This document shows positions 44,077-55,140 of a DNA stretch of 64,000 bases, piece by piece (the stretch's first letter is position 1; every line of letters starts with the position of its first letter). The position numbers were made by a program, and so were the translations under genes. The stretch comes from Bilabrum cf. latius (taxonomy: Eukaryota; Bigyra: Bicosoecida; Bigyra; Bicosoecida). The stretch spans positions 186,001-250,000 of the forward strand of contig OZ237762.1 of NCBI GenBank assembly GCA_965178125.1, written 5' to 3'. Under the pieces are notes generated by a model, which saw only the letters and a program-made list of their open reading frames with translations, had not been told where the DNA came from and ran no database searches.

Positions 44077-46523
44077 ATGGCCGACCCAGGTCAAATAGAT
44101 GTTTTATCATCTTTTGATGCATCCCAATCGGGCAGTATGCAACGATTTACTCCCAAAAACGAGCGAGAAACTGGGCTCGACAGGAGCCGATTGCACTCTG
44201 CACAACCTAGGCTCCAAGCAGGCGAAGCTGGCCTACCGGCTTACATTCTGCGGTTGCAGCTAGAAGTATCAGATGATGACAACGAGCCCAAATCATAGGA
44301 TGGCTCAGGAGCTAGTTTAGAACTAAGCGGGCGAGCTACCGCGAGGCAGCAGGCCATGCGTGCGCTGCAGGAGCCTTCAAGCACCGATTCTGATCAAGAG
44401 GGGTATCTGCGCAGGCCACGGGCTCACTCAGCGGCTGCTTCAGGCCGTGACACCCTGCCGAGACTTGGAATGCTTCCGCGTAGAGGCGTGGTTGATGAGG
44501 TCGGAGTGGAGGTCGAGTTGCTCGATGCAGGCTCGCACGCAGAGCTCCGAAGGCAGCACAGGCGCGGCCACGGGGCAAGGAGCTCAGATGGTACATTTAA
44601 TGCAGTGGGAAAGGCTGGAGGAGGAGAGCGCAAGCACGTGAAGGCACCGACTCTGCCGGGCGACCGCACAGGGCCAAGCGATGCCCATCTGCTCGGCTCG
44701 TCGGGCGGCAGCTCTGTGACGACCAGCCACGGGGGAGATCTGCCGGCGACAGCGCCCAGAAAATCCAGGAGCACGCCGTTACCGCACCTGCGGTCGTCGG
44801 ATCCGGTCAGGCCTTCGTTGGACCACGGTCGCCGCGGGCGTGCACCGGACCAGCAGCAGCAGTTGCAGTTGTCTGCTCCTGCCAGCGGCTCGCCCTCCGC
44901 CCAGGGACGCTCCATCACGGCACAGCCGCAGCATGCGTATGACAGGACACACGAGAGCGGGAGCAGCAGCACCAAACAGACGCCTCCCATGCGCCCCATG
45001 CGGCGCGCAGACTCCGCCCCAGGCGCAACTGCTACAGCGGGTACAGGCACAGGCACAGGCACCGGTGCTCCCACTGAGGCACTGGCCAGTCCAAGAGTAG
45101 GCGCCCCCGCCAGAACCGCCCGGAGCGGATCCGGAGTCGGAGTGAACCGGCGGTCCGGGGTGCCCCCCCCGAGAGGGAGAGGGAGAGGGGGGGGGAGAGG
45201 GAGCGGGCGTCCCAAGCTGTCGTCCAGTTCCAGTGGGGTGAGGACTGGAAGGGGGTAGCGGCTGCGCGCTGCGTACATTTAGCGTCTAGAGGACCTGGCA
45301 AGGCGAAAAGAGGCCCAGGAACAGGAACAGGAACAGGAACAGGAGCAGGAACAAAACCAGGGGCAAGGGCAGGGATAGGAGATGCCACAGGATCAGGCAG
45401 GTAGTGGCAGGGGCGCGGCGGGGACCAGTACAAGTGCAAGTACAAGTGCAAGTACAAGTGCAAGTGCAAGTGCAAGTGCAAGTGCAAGTGCAAGTGCCGG
45501 CACTGGGGCCGCATCCGGCGCCGGTACTTCGTTGTCGGGCGCTGTACAAGCCACTGGGTCGGTGAGGCGGGTTCCGCAAATATCTAGGCGGCGCCGCGCG
45601 CGTCGGATTGTGCGGATTAGTGGGCATGGCCGGATAGGCCAGAGATCCGGAAGGCGGTAGGTGGCTAGTGCTGCAGGTGTTGGTGCAGGTGTTGGTGCAG
45701 GTGCTGGTGCAGGTGCTGGGACGGGCCAGCGAGCAGTGGGGGGGGCTGGAAGGGCTGCTGGTGCGAGGTCGGGGGGACAGTCAGGCGCAGGGTAGGATGA
45801 GGACGATGAGGACGATGGTGACGAAGAGGACGAGGTGGATGATGACGATGACGATGACGACGCTCACGCAGACGCGATGTCTGTTGCGGAAGAAGAGCAC
45901 GACGGTCTGGGCGGAGGCCTCAGGATGGGAGGCGATTCAGGGGCGGATGCCACGCTTCAGGGCGGGTTCGGGGGCCGTGGGGTGCATCGCGCGGGTCCGG
46001 ATGCTCCGGACAGCGAGTTCTGGAGGAGCAGGAGGAGGGGGGACAGCCAGGCCCCCGGGATGGGGGGCGGGGGGACGGTTGACGATGATGACGAAGACGA
46101 CGACGACGACGAAGACGATGACGATGATGATGATGACGCAGGTGAAGTCACAGAATCAGCAGCGGGTCGCGAAGGAGAAAGCCAGCAGCAACGGAGCGGC
46201 CTGCAACCAGGGGAGCGGCCGCCGCATGCAGCTACAAACATCGGAATCCACCGGTCCACCGGGTCTCGATCCCATGCACCCCTGGACGCCAAGCAGAAGG
46301 AGCAGAAGCAAAGAGAGCTTGACGAGATCAGGGCGGAGTTGCGGCGCGGAGCCCGAGGTGGCCAGCACCAGCGCCAGCAGCGCCACAGGCACGGGGCGGC
46401 AGGGGCAGGAGCCAGGCAGGCCTCGGGCAGGTACGTGCCGGGGCCCGCAGGGTCTGTCATATCCGCCATTACTCAGGCGTCGGGGCACAGTGCATCCACT
46501 GCCACTGGGGGCTGGGGCGGGCA

Positions 46524-46565
<42 letters not shown>

Positions 46566-48852
46566 CTCTCCCGCTGGGGGGGCGCACGGACTCAGGCTGC
46601 GAGGGAGGGTGGCTCGTGTGGATGCCGAGGCGAGGCGGGCCCTGTCCCTGCCAGAGAACAAGCAGCCCCTGTGGATCCGCCAGCTGCTGGCGCTGCGGGC
46701 GGAGAGGGCGGAGGAGCTGCGGAGGTCGCAGGTGGGCGGCTCTCGGCGCATGGAGGAGGTGCCTCAGGACGTGGTCAGGAGGGGGGACCGGCGGTGGTAC
46801 AGAAGCGACGGGCCGCACTCGGGTAGGTGCAGGCAGTGCGGTGCCGGCTTCACGGTGTTCAGGAGGAAGCACCACTGCAGGCTGTGCGGCGATCTCGTGT
46901 GCCACAGGTGCTCCCCCTACCAGCTGGGCCCCCTGCCGAGGGTGTGTCGCTGCTGCATGGCACTGCGGCGCGGGGCCGTCCTCTCGCTCCCCATGAGTTA
47001 CTTGGACCTGCACGGGACGTGGGCAGACTCGAGCCCGGAGGCAGAGGCGGCCCGGTCTCCGGAGGAACAGCGGCGGGCGGGCTTCATACGGGAGGCCGCG
47101 CGAGCCCTCTTCTCCTCTTTGCCGTGGCCCGAAGCGCCGGAGCTAGACGGGCCCCAGCGGGCTGCCCTGCAGGAGGCCTTCGAGCGCGAGCCGTGGACGA
47201 GGCCTGCGCGCGTGGGTGCGTGGGAGGGGTTCGACAGGAGCGACGAGATCGCGGACGCGGCTGCGGCGGGAGACGTTCTGGAGCTGGAGGAGCGGGCTGG
47301 GCGGGGGCACTCGGTGTCCGCGAGGACGTCCGTTGGCATGCTTGGGGAGGCCCCCATCCACGCGGCTGCGAGGGCGGGGCAGGCAGAGGCCATTCAGACG
47401 CTGGTGAGCGGTCTGGGGGCGCAGCTGAATCTGAAGTCCTTCACTGGGCGCACTGCACTGCACGTCGCAGCGGCCCACGGGCAGGTGGCTGCCGTGCAGG
47501 CGCTCGTGGAGCTGGGCGCGGACCAGGCGGCGCGCGACGAGGACGGGCTGACGGCCATCGACCTGGCTCTCCTGGCGGGGGCACAAGAGGCAGTGCGCCT
47601 GCTGGATGCCAAGCACAGGCGGCTGCACGAAATGCAGCTGCAGCCGAGACCCGACCTGCCGTCCGGCGGCATGTACCAGAGGCAGCAATCGCAGCAGGGA
47701 GCAGGGAAACCGAAGACAGAAGGGGCCTCGAGCGAGAGCAAGCCGAGAGACGAGAAGGAAGCGGGGGAATAGGAAGGGGGCTCCGGGTATCGGTTCGGTG
47801 ATCTCGCCCAGCAGCAGGAAACGGCGCAGGTGAAGCCCCTGCAGCCTAGGACGCTCACCCTGCAGCTCCCCGGGAGGCAGGAGATGCTGTCGAGCGGTCT
47901 GCCGGCCTTGGATCCGGCCGCACAGGCACTGCAAGCCAATCTGATTGCCCTTCGGAACGCGCAGGTGCACCTGCTGCACCAGCAGCAGTGGAGATGCGAA
48001 ATCGTGGACGCAGCAGCGGGGGCGCAGGCCAGCAGAGTGAGGGCTCTGCACGATGCACCGGCAGTGAGGGATAGACCGGGGGCGGGCCCTGCTGGGCTGC
48101 ACGACAGGGCCGCCCGGGCGGTGCGGTCGGCCTCCGACTCGCTCCCTCATGCGTCCTGCCACCCTGCGTGGATGGGCGGCCCCAGCCTTTCCATGCGTAC
48201 TAGGTTCGAGCGCTGCGGGATGATCCGTGCATCGAGACGGTTCCGTCGGCTGGCGGGGACCGATGAGTCCTCGCTGGTGGGCCGCGTGTGGCGGATCGGG
48301 CACATGTTTGGGCCAGACCGTGACATCGCCATGGCTGTCCGAGACATCCACTTGAAGCGGCAGAAAGAGGCGGGCCGCAGGGCGAAGAGGAGAGAGGACA
48401 GGGACAAGAGGAAGAAAGGGAAGGGGAAGGGGAAGGGGAAAGGGAAAGGAGACGGAGAAGAAGGGGAGGATGAGGACGGGGCCATGCAGGGCCAGGGTCA
48501 GCAAGGGGCGTAGGGTACATCAGGCAGGGAACAGCCTCGGGGGAACAAGGGCACCGGCCAGGCGGAGTCGAAGGTGGATGGCGAGGCGGGCCCAAGTGCA
48601 GATGCGGCTGCCTCCGCAGGACACGCAGCTGGGGCAGGCGATGCTGGATCAGGTGCTGCCAGTCCCCGTTCTATGTCCATCGCATCAGTGTCATCGGCTG
48701 AGACTGGGGTATCGGACGCCTCGAGTATGACCATGTCTGCGGCTGTCGGGGCGGGTGCCAAGCTGCAAGCGAACGACAAAGGAGAAGCACGAGGGGCACG
48801 AAACAGGGGTGTCGAGCAGAGCAGTGAAGGCAACGAACAAAGCGACGGTAGT

Positions 48853-48929
<77 letters not shown>

Positions 48930-50733
48930 CCCGCTATCGGCGGCTTCCTCAGTCGGGTCTGGCCCAGACGCGTTCATGCCCGGCGGGTCGGCAGACAGGC
49001 AGCTGATGCAGTCGCACACGTTTGGGTTCAGGACAGAGCATGACAAAGAGCAGGACCAGGAAGACGGCCATGTGCTTGCGACTGACCAGCCGCGTGCAGG
49101 TACTGAAGAGCAAGGGCAACGGCGAGGCCGAGGCGGTCAAGCCAGAGACCGAGATGAGGATTTGGACCAGGACCAGCAAGATGGGAGGACCGTGTCACCG
49201 GATACCCCCGTGTCACCACCCTCCCTCCCCGGCTCCCCTCTCTTCAGCAGGAGGCAGCCCACCCCCGCAGGCGAGGGAAGCGCCCAGGGAACAAGGGGGC
49301 CTGCCTCGAGCAGGGAACAGCACAGCCGTAGCCGCACGACGTCCAGCGGGAGCAAGGGCAGCGGTGGCAGCAGCAGGACCAGCCGCAGCAGCGGAGGCAT
49401 GAAGAGGCAGGCCAAGTCCGTGGGGGAGGCGCTGTCATCTGCGGGGTCTAGCAGACGAGGCAAGCAAGCGAGTGGGGTGGGGCCAGGGCCAGCCGCAGCT
49501 TCCATGCAGGTGTCTTCTCGAAAAGGACAAGGCAAATCATGGCGAGGTGGAGGTAGAGCGGGCCAGGGCCAGGGCCGGTGCACAGTGGGCACCAGCTCGC
49601 CCTTGGCCTCCTCGATCCGGCGATCCATCAGCGTGCCATCGGAGCTGGAGGCGGCTGGCGCTGTGATCGAGATGGCCGCCAGGGAACAACGCAGAGCCAG
49701 GGCTCGGGTCCGTGCTGGGAAAGACAGCGCGGCTCGGGACCCCTGCGCGCTTCCCCAGGAGAGTGTTGGTCTGTCGGTGGACACGTCGTCATCGCGGCCT
49801 GGCAAGACCTAGGCCCAGGCCCCTTGGAGCACAGTGGCCGGTGCAGACCCCGGGAGCACCGGATCCGTGGCGGGGGCGGGGTCGCGCGCGGGCCCGAGTC
49901 CCGCCCACTCGACCGAAGTGAATGGGGCCCTCAGCGACAGGGAGTCGCCCAGGGAACAGTCACCTGGCTGGGGGGGCTCCTCTCAGTTGGGACGGAGGGG
50001 CCTGGGGTCTGCTGAAATCGATGTCCCAGGCAGCGGCACGCCGGGTGCATCGCGTGGTGGTGCCAGGGTGGTGGGCGGGCAGGGGGGTGCATCAGCGAGG
50101 AGGGCGCGGCTGGGCCAGCGCCTGGCTCGCTAGCTGCCTCGGTGGGAAGCGCAGCGGCTGCACGAGTGGGGCAGGGCCAGGGCCGAGGTGGCGAGGCGAG
50201 CTGCCGAGGCCAGGAGGAGAGAGAGGCAGGCATTGGCCGGTGGAAGTGGTGGAGCGGGTGGTCCGGTGATGGACCGGGAGGGCGTGTGGAGCGGGGGAAC
50301 AGGGACAGCATCAGCAGGCATCCCTGTTGCTGGTCCGTCGCCCGATGCTCTCTCGCCCGGGTCCACTTCCGGCTCCGGGTCCGGGTCGTTCTCCGATTCT
50401 TTGTCCGGGTCCGGCGGGGACATGAGCGGGAGCGAGGGTGAGGGCGGGGGCGGGGGCCTGGACGCGATGGGGTTCGTGAAGGGGTCAGGCGTGGGTCTGT
50501 CGATGCTGCGAGGGACGGGGGCGCTGCGGAGTTTGGGGATCGAGGAGGGCGGGGACGGGGATGGGGACGGGGGAAGGGAGGGGCTCGGACTGGCGACGTC
50601 TGCCCCAACGAGGGGGCTGTTTGGGTGGTCCGAGGGGCGGCGGCTGGACAACACCATGTGGGGGATCGGGGGGGAGGCGGGGTGGGTGCTGCCGCTGGAA
50701 GATGATGACACGAGTCCCGAGGGGGAGCCGTGA
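44077..50733 (+). CDS. giant FYVE-ankyrin protein with polyQ
   Basis: One uninterrupted frame from ATG 44077 to TGA 50731-50733, 2218 residues, provided TAG is Gln at 44296, 45256, 45280, 45376, 45658, 45793, 47770, 48511, 49810 and 50131. The standard code gives six or more separate open frames, all in this one frame. Residues about 908-964 are a FYVE zinc finger (CRQCGAGFTVFRRKHHCRLC, then GDLVCHRCS), which binds PI3P on endosomes; the R-x-x-HHCR core is present. Residues about 1089-1178 hold ankyrin repeats (GEAPIHAAARAGQAEAIQTL and TGRTALHVAAAHGQVAAVQA). The rest is low complexity: Glu-Gln, Ser-Ala and Gly-Ala runs, acidic tracts near 45830 and 46090, and 24 CAG codons. Probably an endosomal scaffold. 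Confidence 0.88.
48856..48927 (+). repeat. (CAG)24 trinucleotide tract, coding polyQ
   Basis: Twenty-four uninterrupted CAG codons in the FYVE-ankyrin gene frame. All are CAG, with no TAG or CAA, which suggests recent expansion by slippage. Long pure CAG tracts of this kind are length-unstable in other eukaryotes. Confidence 0.97.
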
Positions 50734-50993
50734 GGCAGGGAACAATCTGGGGAACAACTAAAACCAGGATGGGTGGGGCCGTTCGGCTGCCACCGGACTA
50801 CTTGAATCGATGGAGACAAAAGACAGACATTTTCAAACGTCCACAGGTTCCAGGTTCCGCACTGCCAGTGGCAGTGCGCGGCGGGCGAATCCCGCTTCAG
50901 CAATAGTGGGAAGAGCAAGACGAGCGTCGGCCCTCCAATCCAATCTAGCATTGCTTCGGAAATGTTTGTTTCCCCCTCCTGGAACTCGTCCTG

Positions 50994-52148
50994 ATGTCAT
51001 CGGGACCTGCGGTGGATGATGTGATTGGCCTGTCGAGTGGCAGGATGAGCGACGACGGCGAGATTCCTCTGCCGGCTTCGTTTGACAAATCAAGTAGTTA
51101 GGATAATAACGTCTCCAAAAGTCGTCGCATCTTGCGTGCAGGAGCCAAGCAATCTCACAGCAACACCGAGAGGACCGTGGCAAGCCTACCACTGGCAGTC
51201 GCAAGGTCGGCGGGCACATCCGCTCCTGCCAGTGGCGACGATATCGTACTTGCGATCGATGCAAAAAAGTTTTCCGCTGTCATGCTTGGACAGAAGAGGC
51301 TGCGCTCAGCACGATCTGGACCAGAAGCAATGAAGGCAAATGGAGCAGGCGGCAGGGGAGGATGCCATGAGTGCAAGGTGTGTGGGAAGGTGTTGAGCTC
51401 GGCGAGTAGCTTGAGGGGGCACGTGTCAGTGGTGCATCTTGGCGAGCGCAAGCACGAGTGTAGTGAGTGCGGGAAACGCTTCGGGGAGGCAGGCAGTCTC
51501 AAGAAGCATGTGAGCGCGGTGCATCTTGGCGAGCGCAAGCACGAGTGCAGTGAGTGCGGGAAACGCTTTGGGCGGACAGGTGGTCTCAAGAGGCACGTTT
51601 CAGTGGTGCATCTTGGCGAGCGCAAGCACGAGTGCAGTGAGTGCGGGAAGCGCTTCGGGCAGGCAGGCTATCTCAAGAAGCATGTGATCGCAGTGCATCT
51701 TGGCGAGCGCAAGCACGAGTGCAGTGAGTGCGGGAAACGCTTCGGGCAGGCAGGCAGTCTCAAGAGGCATGTGAGCGCGGTGCATTTCGGGGAGCGCAAG
51801 CACGAATGCATCGAGTGCGGGAAACGCTTCGGGCGGACAGGCCATCTCAAGAAGCATGTGAGCGCGGTGCATCTTGGCGAGCGCAAGCACGAGTGCAGTG
51901 AGTGCGGGAAGCGCTTCGGGGAGGCAGGCCATCTCAAGAGGCACATGTCAGTGGTGCATTTTGGGGAGCGCAAGCACGAATGCAGCGAGTGCGGGAAGCG
52001 CTTCGGGCATGCAGGCCATCTCAAGAGGCACATGTCAGTGGTGCATTTTGGGGAGCGCAAGCACGAATGCAGCGAGTGCGGGAAGCGCTTCGGGCAGGCA
52101 GGTGATCTCAAGAAGCATATGCGCACTGTACATGGGGAGTCAAGCTGA
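50994..52148 (+). CDS. C2H2 zinc-finger array protein 5 (9 fingers), dispersed paralogue
   Basis: ATG 50994, TGA 52146-52148, 384 residues; one TAG at 51099-51101 (SSS-Q-DNN). The N-terminus MSSGPAVDDVIGLSSGR parallels MSSRSVAPEVIDLVSDSS of the tandem copies, with the hydrophobic SUMO-interacting core weakened. One degenerate finger (CKVCGKVLSSASSLRGH) is followed by eight regular fingers with the framework HECSECGKRFG and linker GERK. Same 29-residue spacing as the tandem family but a distinct framework, so it is an older paralogue about 40 kb away and on the opposite strand. It lacks the synthase-derived tail. Confidence 0.88.
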
Positions 52149-52421
52149 TATTCAGTGCGTTGAACCTAGACTACAGATCAGGTTTGTGTGCATGTGCATC
52201 ATGTGACGGCCTACTAGTAGTACCGGTACTCTGCCGTGGGCTCCTCTGGCTTCCTGTTCAATCCACAGGACATGCGCCGGAGCGAGAGGGAGGGGCAGGA
52301 CGTGTCCGGAGAACAGATGCCGTCCTTGTCTTCCTTGACCAATTCATACCTTTCAATTCAACAGTTTAATCAAGAAGCACACACGCACAGTCGAACCAGC
52401 ACCTCCCGTCAGGATACATCC

Positions 52422-52666
52422 AGGATCGGATCAGGTCAGTGCAGCTCCACCCATCCAGGATCGGATCAGGTCAGTGCAGCTCCACCCATCCAGGATCGGA
52501 TCAGGTCAGTGCAGCTCCACCCATCCAGGATCGGATCAGGTCAGTGCAGCTCCACCCATCCAGGATCGGATCAGGTCAGTGCAGCTCCACCCATCCAGGA
52601 TCGGATCAGGTCAGTGCAGCTCCACCCATCCAGGATCGGATCAGGTCAGTGCAGCTCCACCCCGTG
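52422..52666 (-). repeat. 35-bp tandem repeat, 7 copies, at the B9D2 stop codon
   Basis: Units of 35 bp start at 52422 and every 35 bp to 52632, each beginning 'aggatcggatcaggtcagtg'. On the minus strand every unit contains GAGCTGCACTGA, which in the unit nearest the gene is the end of the B9D2 coding sequence. The rest of the array lies in the 3' flank. The preceding stretch 52149-52421 holds nothing recognisable. Confidence 0.92.
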
Positions 52667-53613
52667 CGTCTTGAAGTTCCTAGCCACAATGTCCACCCGC
52701 ACATGCACCGTGCCGCTTCCTGTGGTCACCAGCGAGCCCCTCTCCGCCCGCCTGGAGTACAGGTACGACGTCCTCGCCAGCCGCAGGTTGCCACCAAGAT
52801 AAAAGGCGCTCATTTCCTCTGCGGGGGACCCCACCGGCCTCCAGGTCGCGATCGAGAGGGTGTGCGAGCCGGGGGTCTGCGGCAACTGAGCCACACCGTA
52901 CCCACACAGGTCTAATCTGCCATAGTCGTCAAGCTGCCACACCTCTAGCAAGAGTCGGGGCCAGCCCCGCAAGCTGCCGGCCTGCATGTGCACGTCAATG
53001 GGATGCGCCCACACGGCGTCAGATGTCGTGTCGCCTTGATATGCCGTGTGCGTCTATCCGCCCATGTCGCCTTCGCTTACTTCCCAGCCAGACTCTGCTT
53101 CTAATCCCGCCTCGATCGCCCACTTGCAAGTCACGCCATCCGGAAACCCAGTCCCACCAACGATTTCGCCGGCAATGTGCAGGTGGGGCTGCTGAAATGC
53201 TCGAGAAGCTGCTGCTGCTTCCGCAAGCACGTACTCTGCGACAAAAAAAAATCGCTTCTACATTCACGTACACCTTTGGTTCACCGAACAGCGCGGCCTG
53301 CTCATGATAAACTCAAGTGCAACTCACCCATGGATTCAAGAATATCCTCTCCCCCTGCCGGCTCGAAATTACGAAATTGCAGGGTCCTTCCATACTCAGA
53401 CGTCATTGGTTTCATTGCGCTTGCCGACGACTTGAGGATTCCGGTTCTATCCAGTGCGTCTCTCCGCTTTGGGCTAGAACCTGATCGTTTTATCCCGCTA
53501 GAGCTACGACCTATCCTTCCACTCTCCCTGTCAGATTCCTTGGGCTCAGTTGAGGCCTGAATATGCAAGTGATCTTCAGCACTACGGCTATCCCCACCCG
53601 CGACAGCCGCCAT
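52646..53613 (-). CDS. B9D2: B9 domain protein 2, ciliary transition zone
   Basis: Exons 53328-53613 and 52646-53235 with a 92-bp phase-1 intron; 291 residues, TGA stop. Exon 2 encodes a full B9 domain: HIAGEIVGGTGFPDGVTCKW, then GWEVSEGDMGGQTHTAYQGD, then WAHPIDVHM, GWPRLLLEVWQLDDYGR, ATWRPVGSP and a final IVARNFKTHGVELH. The Q in GGQTHT is TAG (53054-53056) and aligns with the invariant Gln of the GQTQ motif of B9D2. B9D2 works with B9D1 and MKS1 in the MKS module gating the cilium, so the organism should build cilia. Exon 1 adds about 95 Ser/Arg-rich residues not usual in B9D2; its start (ATG 53613) is the least certain part. Confidence 0.9.
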
Positions 53614-53982
53614 GGTTGGTAGGGTGTTCCAAGCCGTTGCATGGACGTGAATGTTCCGCACTGCTGATGCGCGGCGACAGTTGTGAAGTTGCGCGCACTT
53701 CCACTTTTTTCGCAGATTGTGAAGAAGTCCCCGTCTGGTGCCAAATCTGCTTTCAAGACTAATAAATATGGCGGGTAAGTTTTGCGTGGGCCTAATACAT
53801 ATAACGATTGATTTCTGTAACGATATGCCTGGTGGGCGCACCAAATTCTTCGAGATGCCGAGAACGGCCGCACGCTGAAACTCGGAAGGGGAACACGAAG
53901 AACCCCAGGTATTTTGCCTATTCAGCACTCTGTATCACCCTAAGTTCGTTTCTATAGTACCAATAATAATTTGACCCATGTC
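53614..53982. promoter_or_regulatory. shared divergent upstream region, B9D2 / RRM gene
   Basis: 369 bp between divergent start codons, AT-richer than the flanks. It probably holds both promoters. The open minus-strand frame continues into it to about 53928, so an alternative upstream start for B9D2 cannot be excluded. Confidence 0.4.
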
Positions 53983-54733
53983 ATGCGCTCTTTCGCAGCT
54001 GTGGATGCTGGTGCGGCGACTCGGGTGTGTGAGTTAGATAGCGAGAGCCCACGGACATTCTACACCGCTTTCCATGCTTTTGAATGCTGATTATGAAATT
54101 TCGACCGGACATTGTATCGAAAGGCCATTTATTACATGTTAACGGAACGCAGACGTGGGAAACTTGTCGTGGGACACCACTGACGAGGGCCTGATGGACC
54201 TCATGGAGACCAAGGGCGCGGTGACTGATTGCAGCATCATGCGCAGGTACGACGGCAAGTCCAAGGGCTGCGCCATCGTGACCTTCGAGTCCGCTGACGG
54301 CGCCGCCGCAGCCATCGAGGGCCTCACTGACACGGAGCTGGACGGCCGCAAGATCTTCGTGCGCGAGGACCGCGAGGCGCCCGGCGCCGCGGCCTCCAAG
54401 CCCCGCAAGGAGCGCGCCCCCCGCAAGGAGCGTGCCCCCCGCCGCGAGCGCGCCCCCCGCGCCGAGCGTGCCCCCCGCGGGGACCGCCTGCCCGGCACCT
54501 CTGTGTACGTGGGCAACCTGTCCTGGGACGTGGACTGGAGGATCCTCAAGGACGCCTTCGCCAAGTACGGGGCCGTGTACTCGAACGTGAAGACGTACGA
54601 GGACGGCCGGTCCAAGGGCTTCGGCATCGTCCGCTTCGAGACCCCGGAGCAGGCCGCCCAGGCCATCTCTGAGATGCACGAGACGGAGCTGGAGGGCCGC
54701 CAGATCCTCGTGCGCGAGGACAGGGATGCTTGA
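53983..54733 (+). CDS. two-RRM RNA-binding protein
   Basis: Exons 53983-54028 and 54153-54733 (124-bp phase-1 intron); 208 residues, TGA stop, no TAG. The splice joins MRSFAAVDAGAATRV to YVGNLSWDTTDEGL, completing the RNP2 motif of RRM1 across the junction. RNP1 motifs are KSKGCAIVTF and RSKGFGIVRF; RRM2 begins TSVYVGNLSWDVDWRIL. The linker is a basic repeat of R-K/R-ER-APR units, often a phase-separating or nucleic-acid-binding segment. Short two-RRM proteins of this design act in mRNA processing or export. High GC and strong codon bias suggest high expression. Confidence 0.85.
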
Positions 54734-55140
54734 ATCTGAATCTGATCGATTACTTGCGTGCAACCCGGTGACCATGATTGTGGATGTGGCTGTGGGTGTG
54801 GCTAGCAGTAGCAGCAATGAGAGATGGGATTGAGGGGTAGACCATCTCTCTTTCCTCCTGTGCTTAGAAATGATGTGGATGCGTGGCGAGGTGTGGCGGA
54901 GTGGCGAGGCGCGGCGGAGTGAGGCGAGGCGCTCGGATTCAGGCTGGCACTGTTGAACAAAACAAAATCGTGCTCTGCGAACCAAACAAGGAGCCAGGCA
55001 CGTGACAGTTTCACCGGCAGCAGCCAGATTGTTCACCTAGCTCCGAGTTGCCCACAAGTCAAGTGCAACGCTTGGCGGTACATACGGATTATACGGCACC
55101 AGCATGGCACAATTAGATAAACCTGTTACAATTTGTTAAA
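54734..55140. other. intergenic, nothing recognised
   Basis: 407 bp between two plus-strand genes. Contains 'gtggcgagg'-type short direct repeats near 54880-54930 but no coding signal or RNA gene. It should hold the 3' end of the RRM gene and the promoter of the next gene. Confidence 0.5.

Noticed and set aside
48498-49046. Minus-strand frame with a polycysteine run
   Set aside because: It is the antisense reading of the (CAG)24 polyQ tract.
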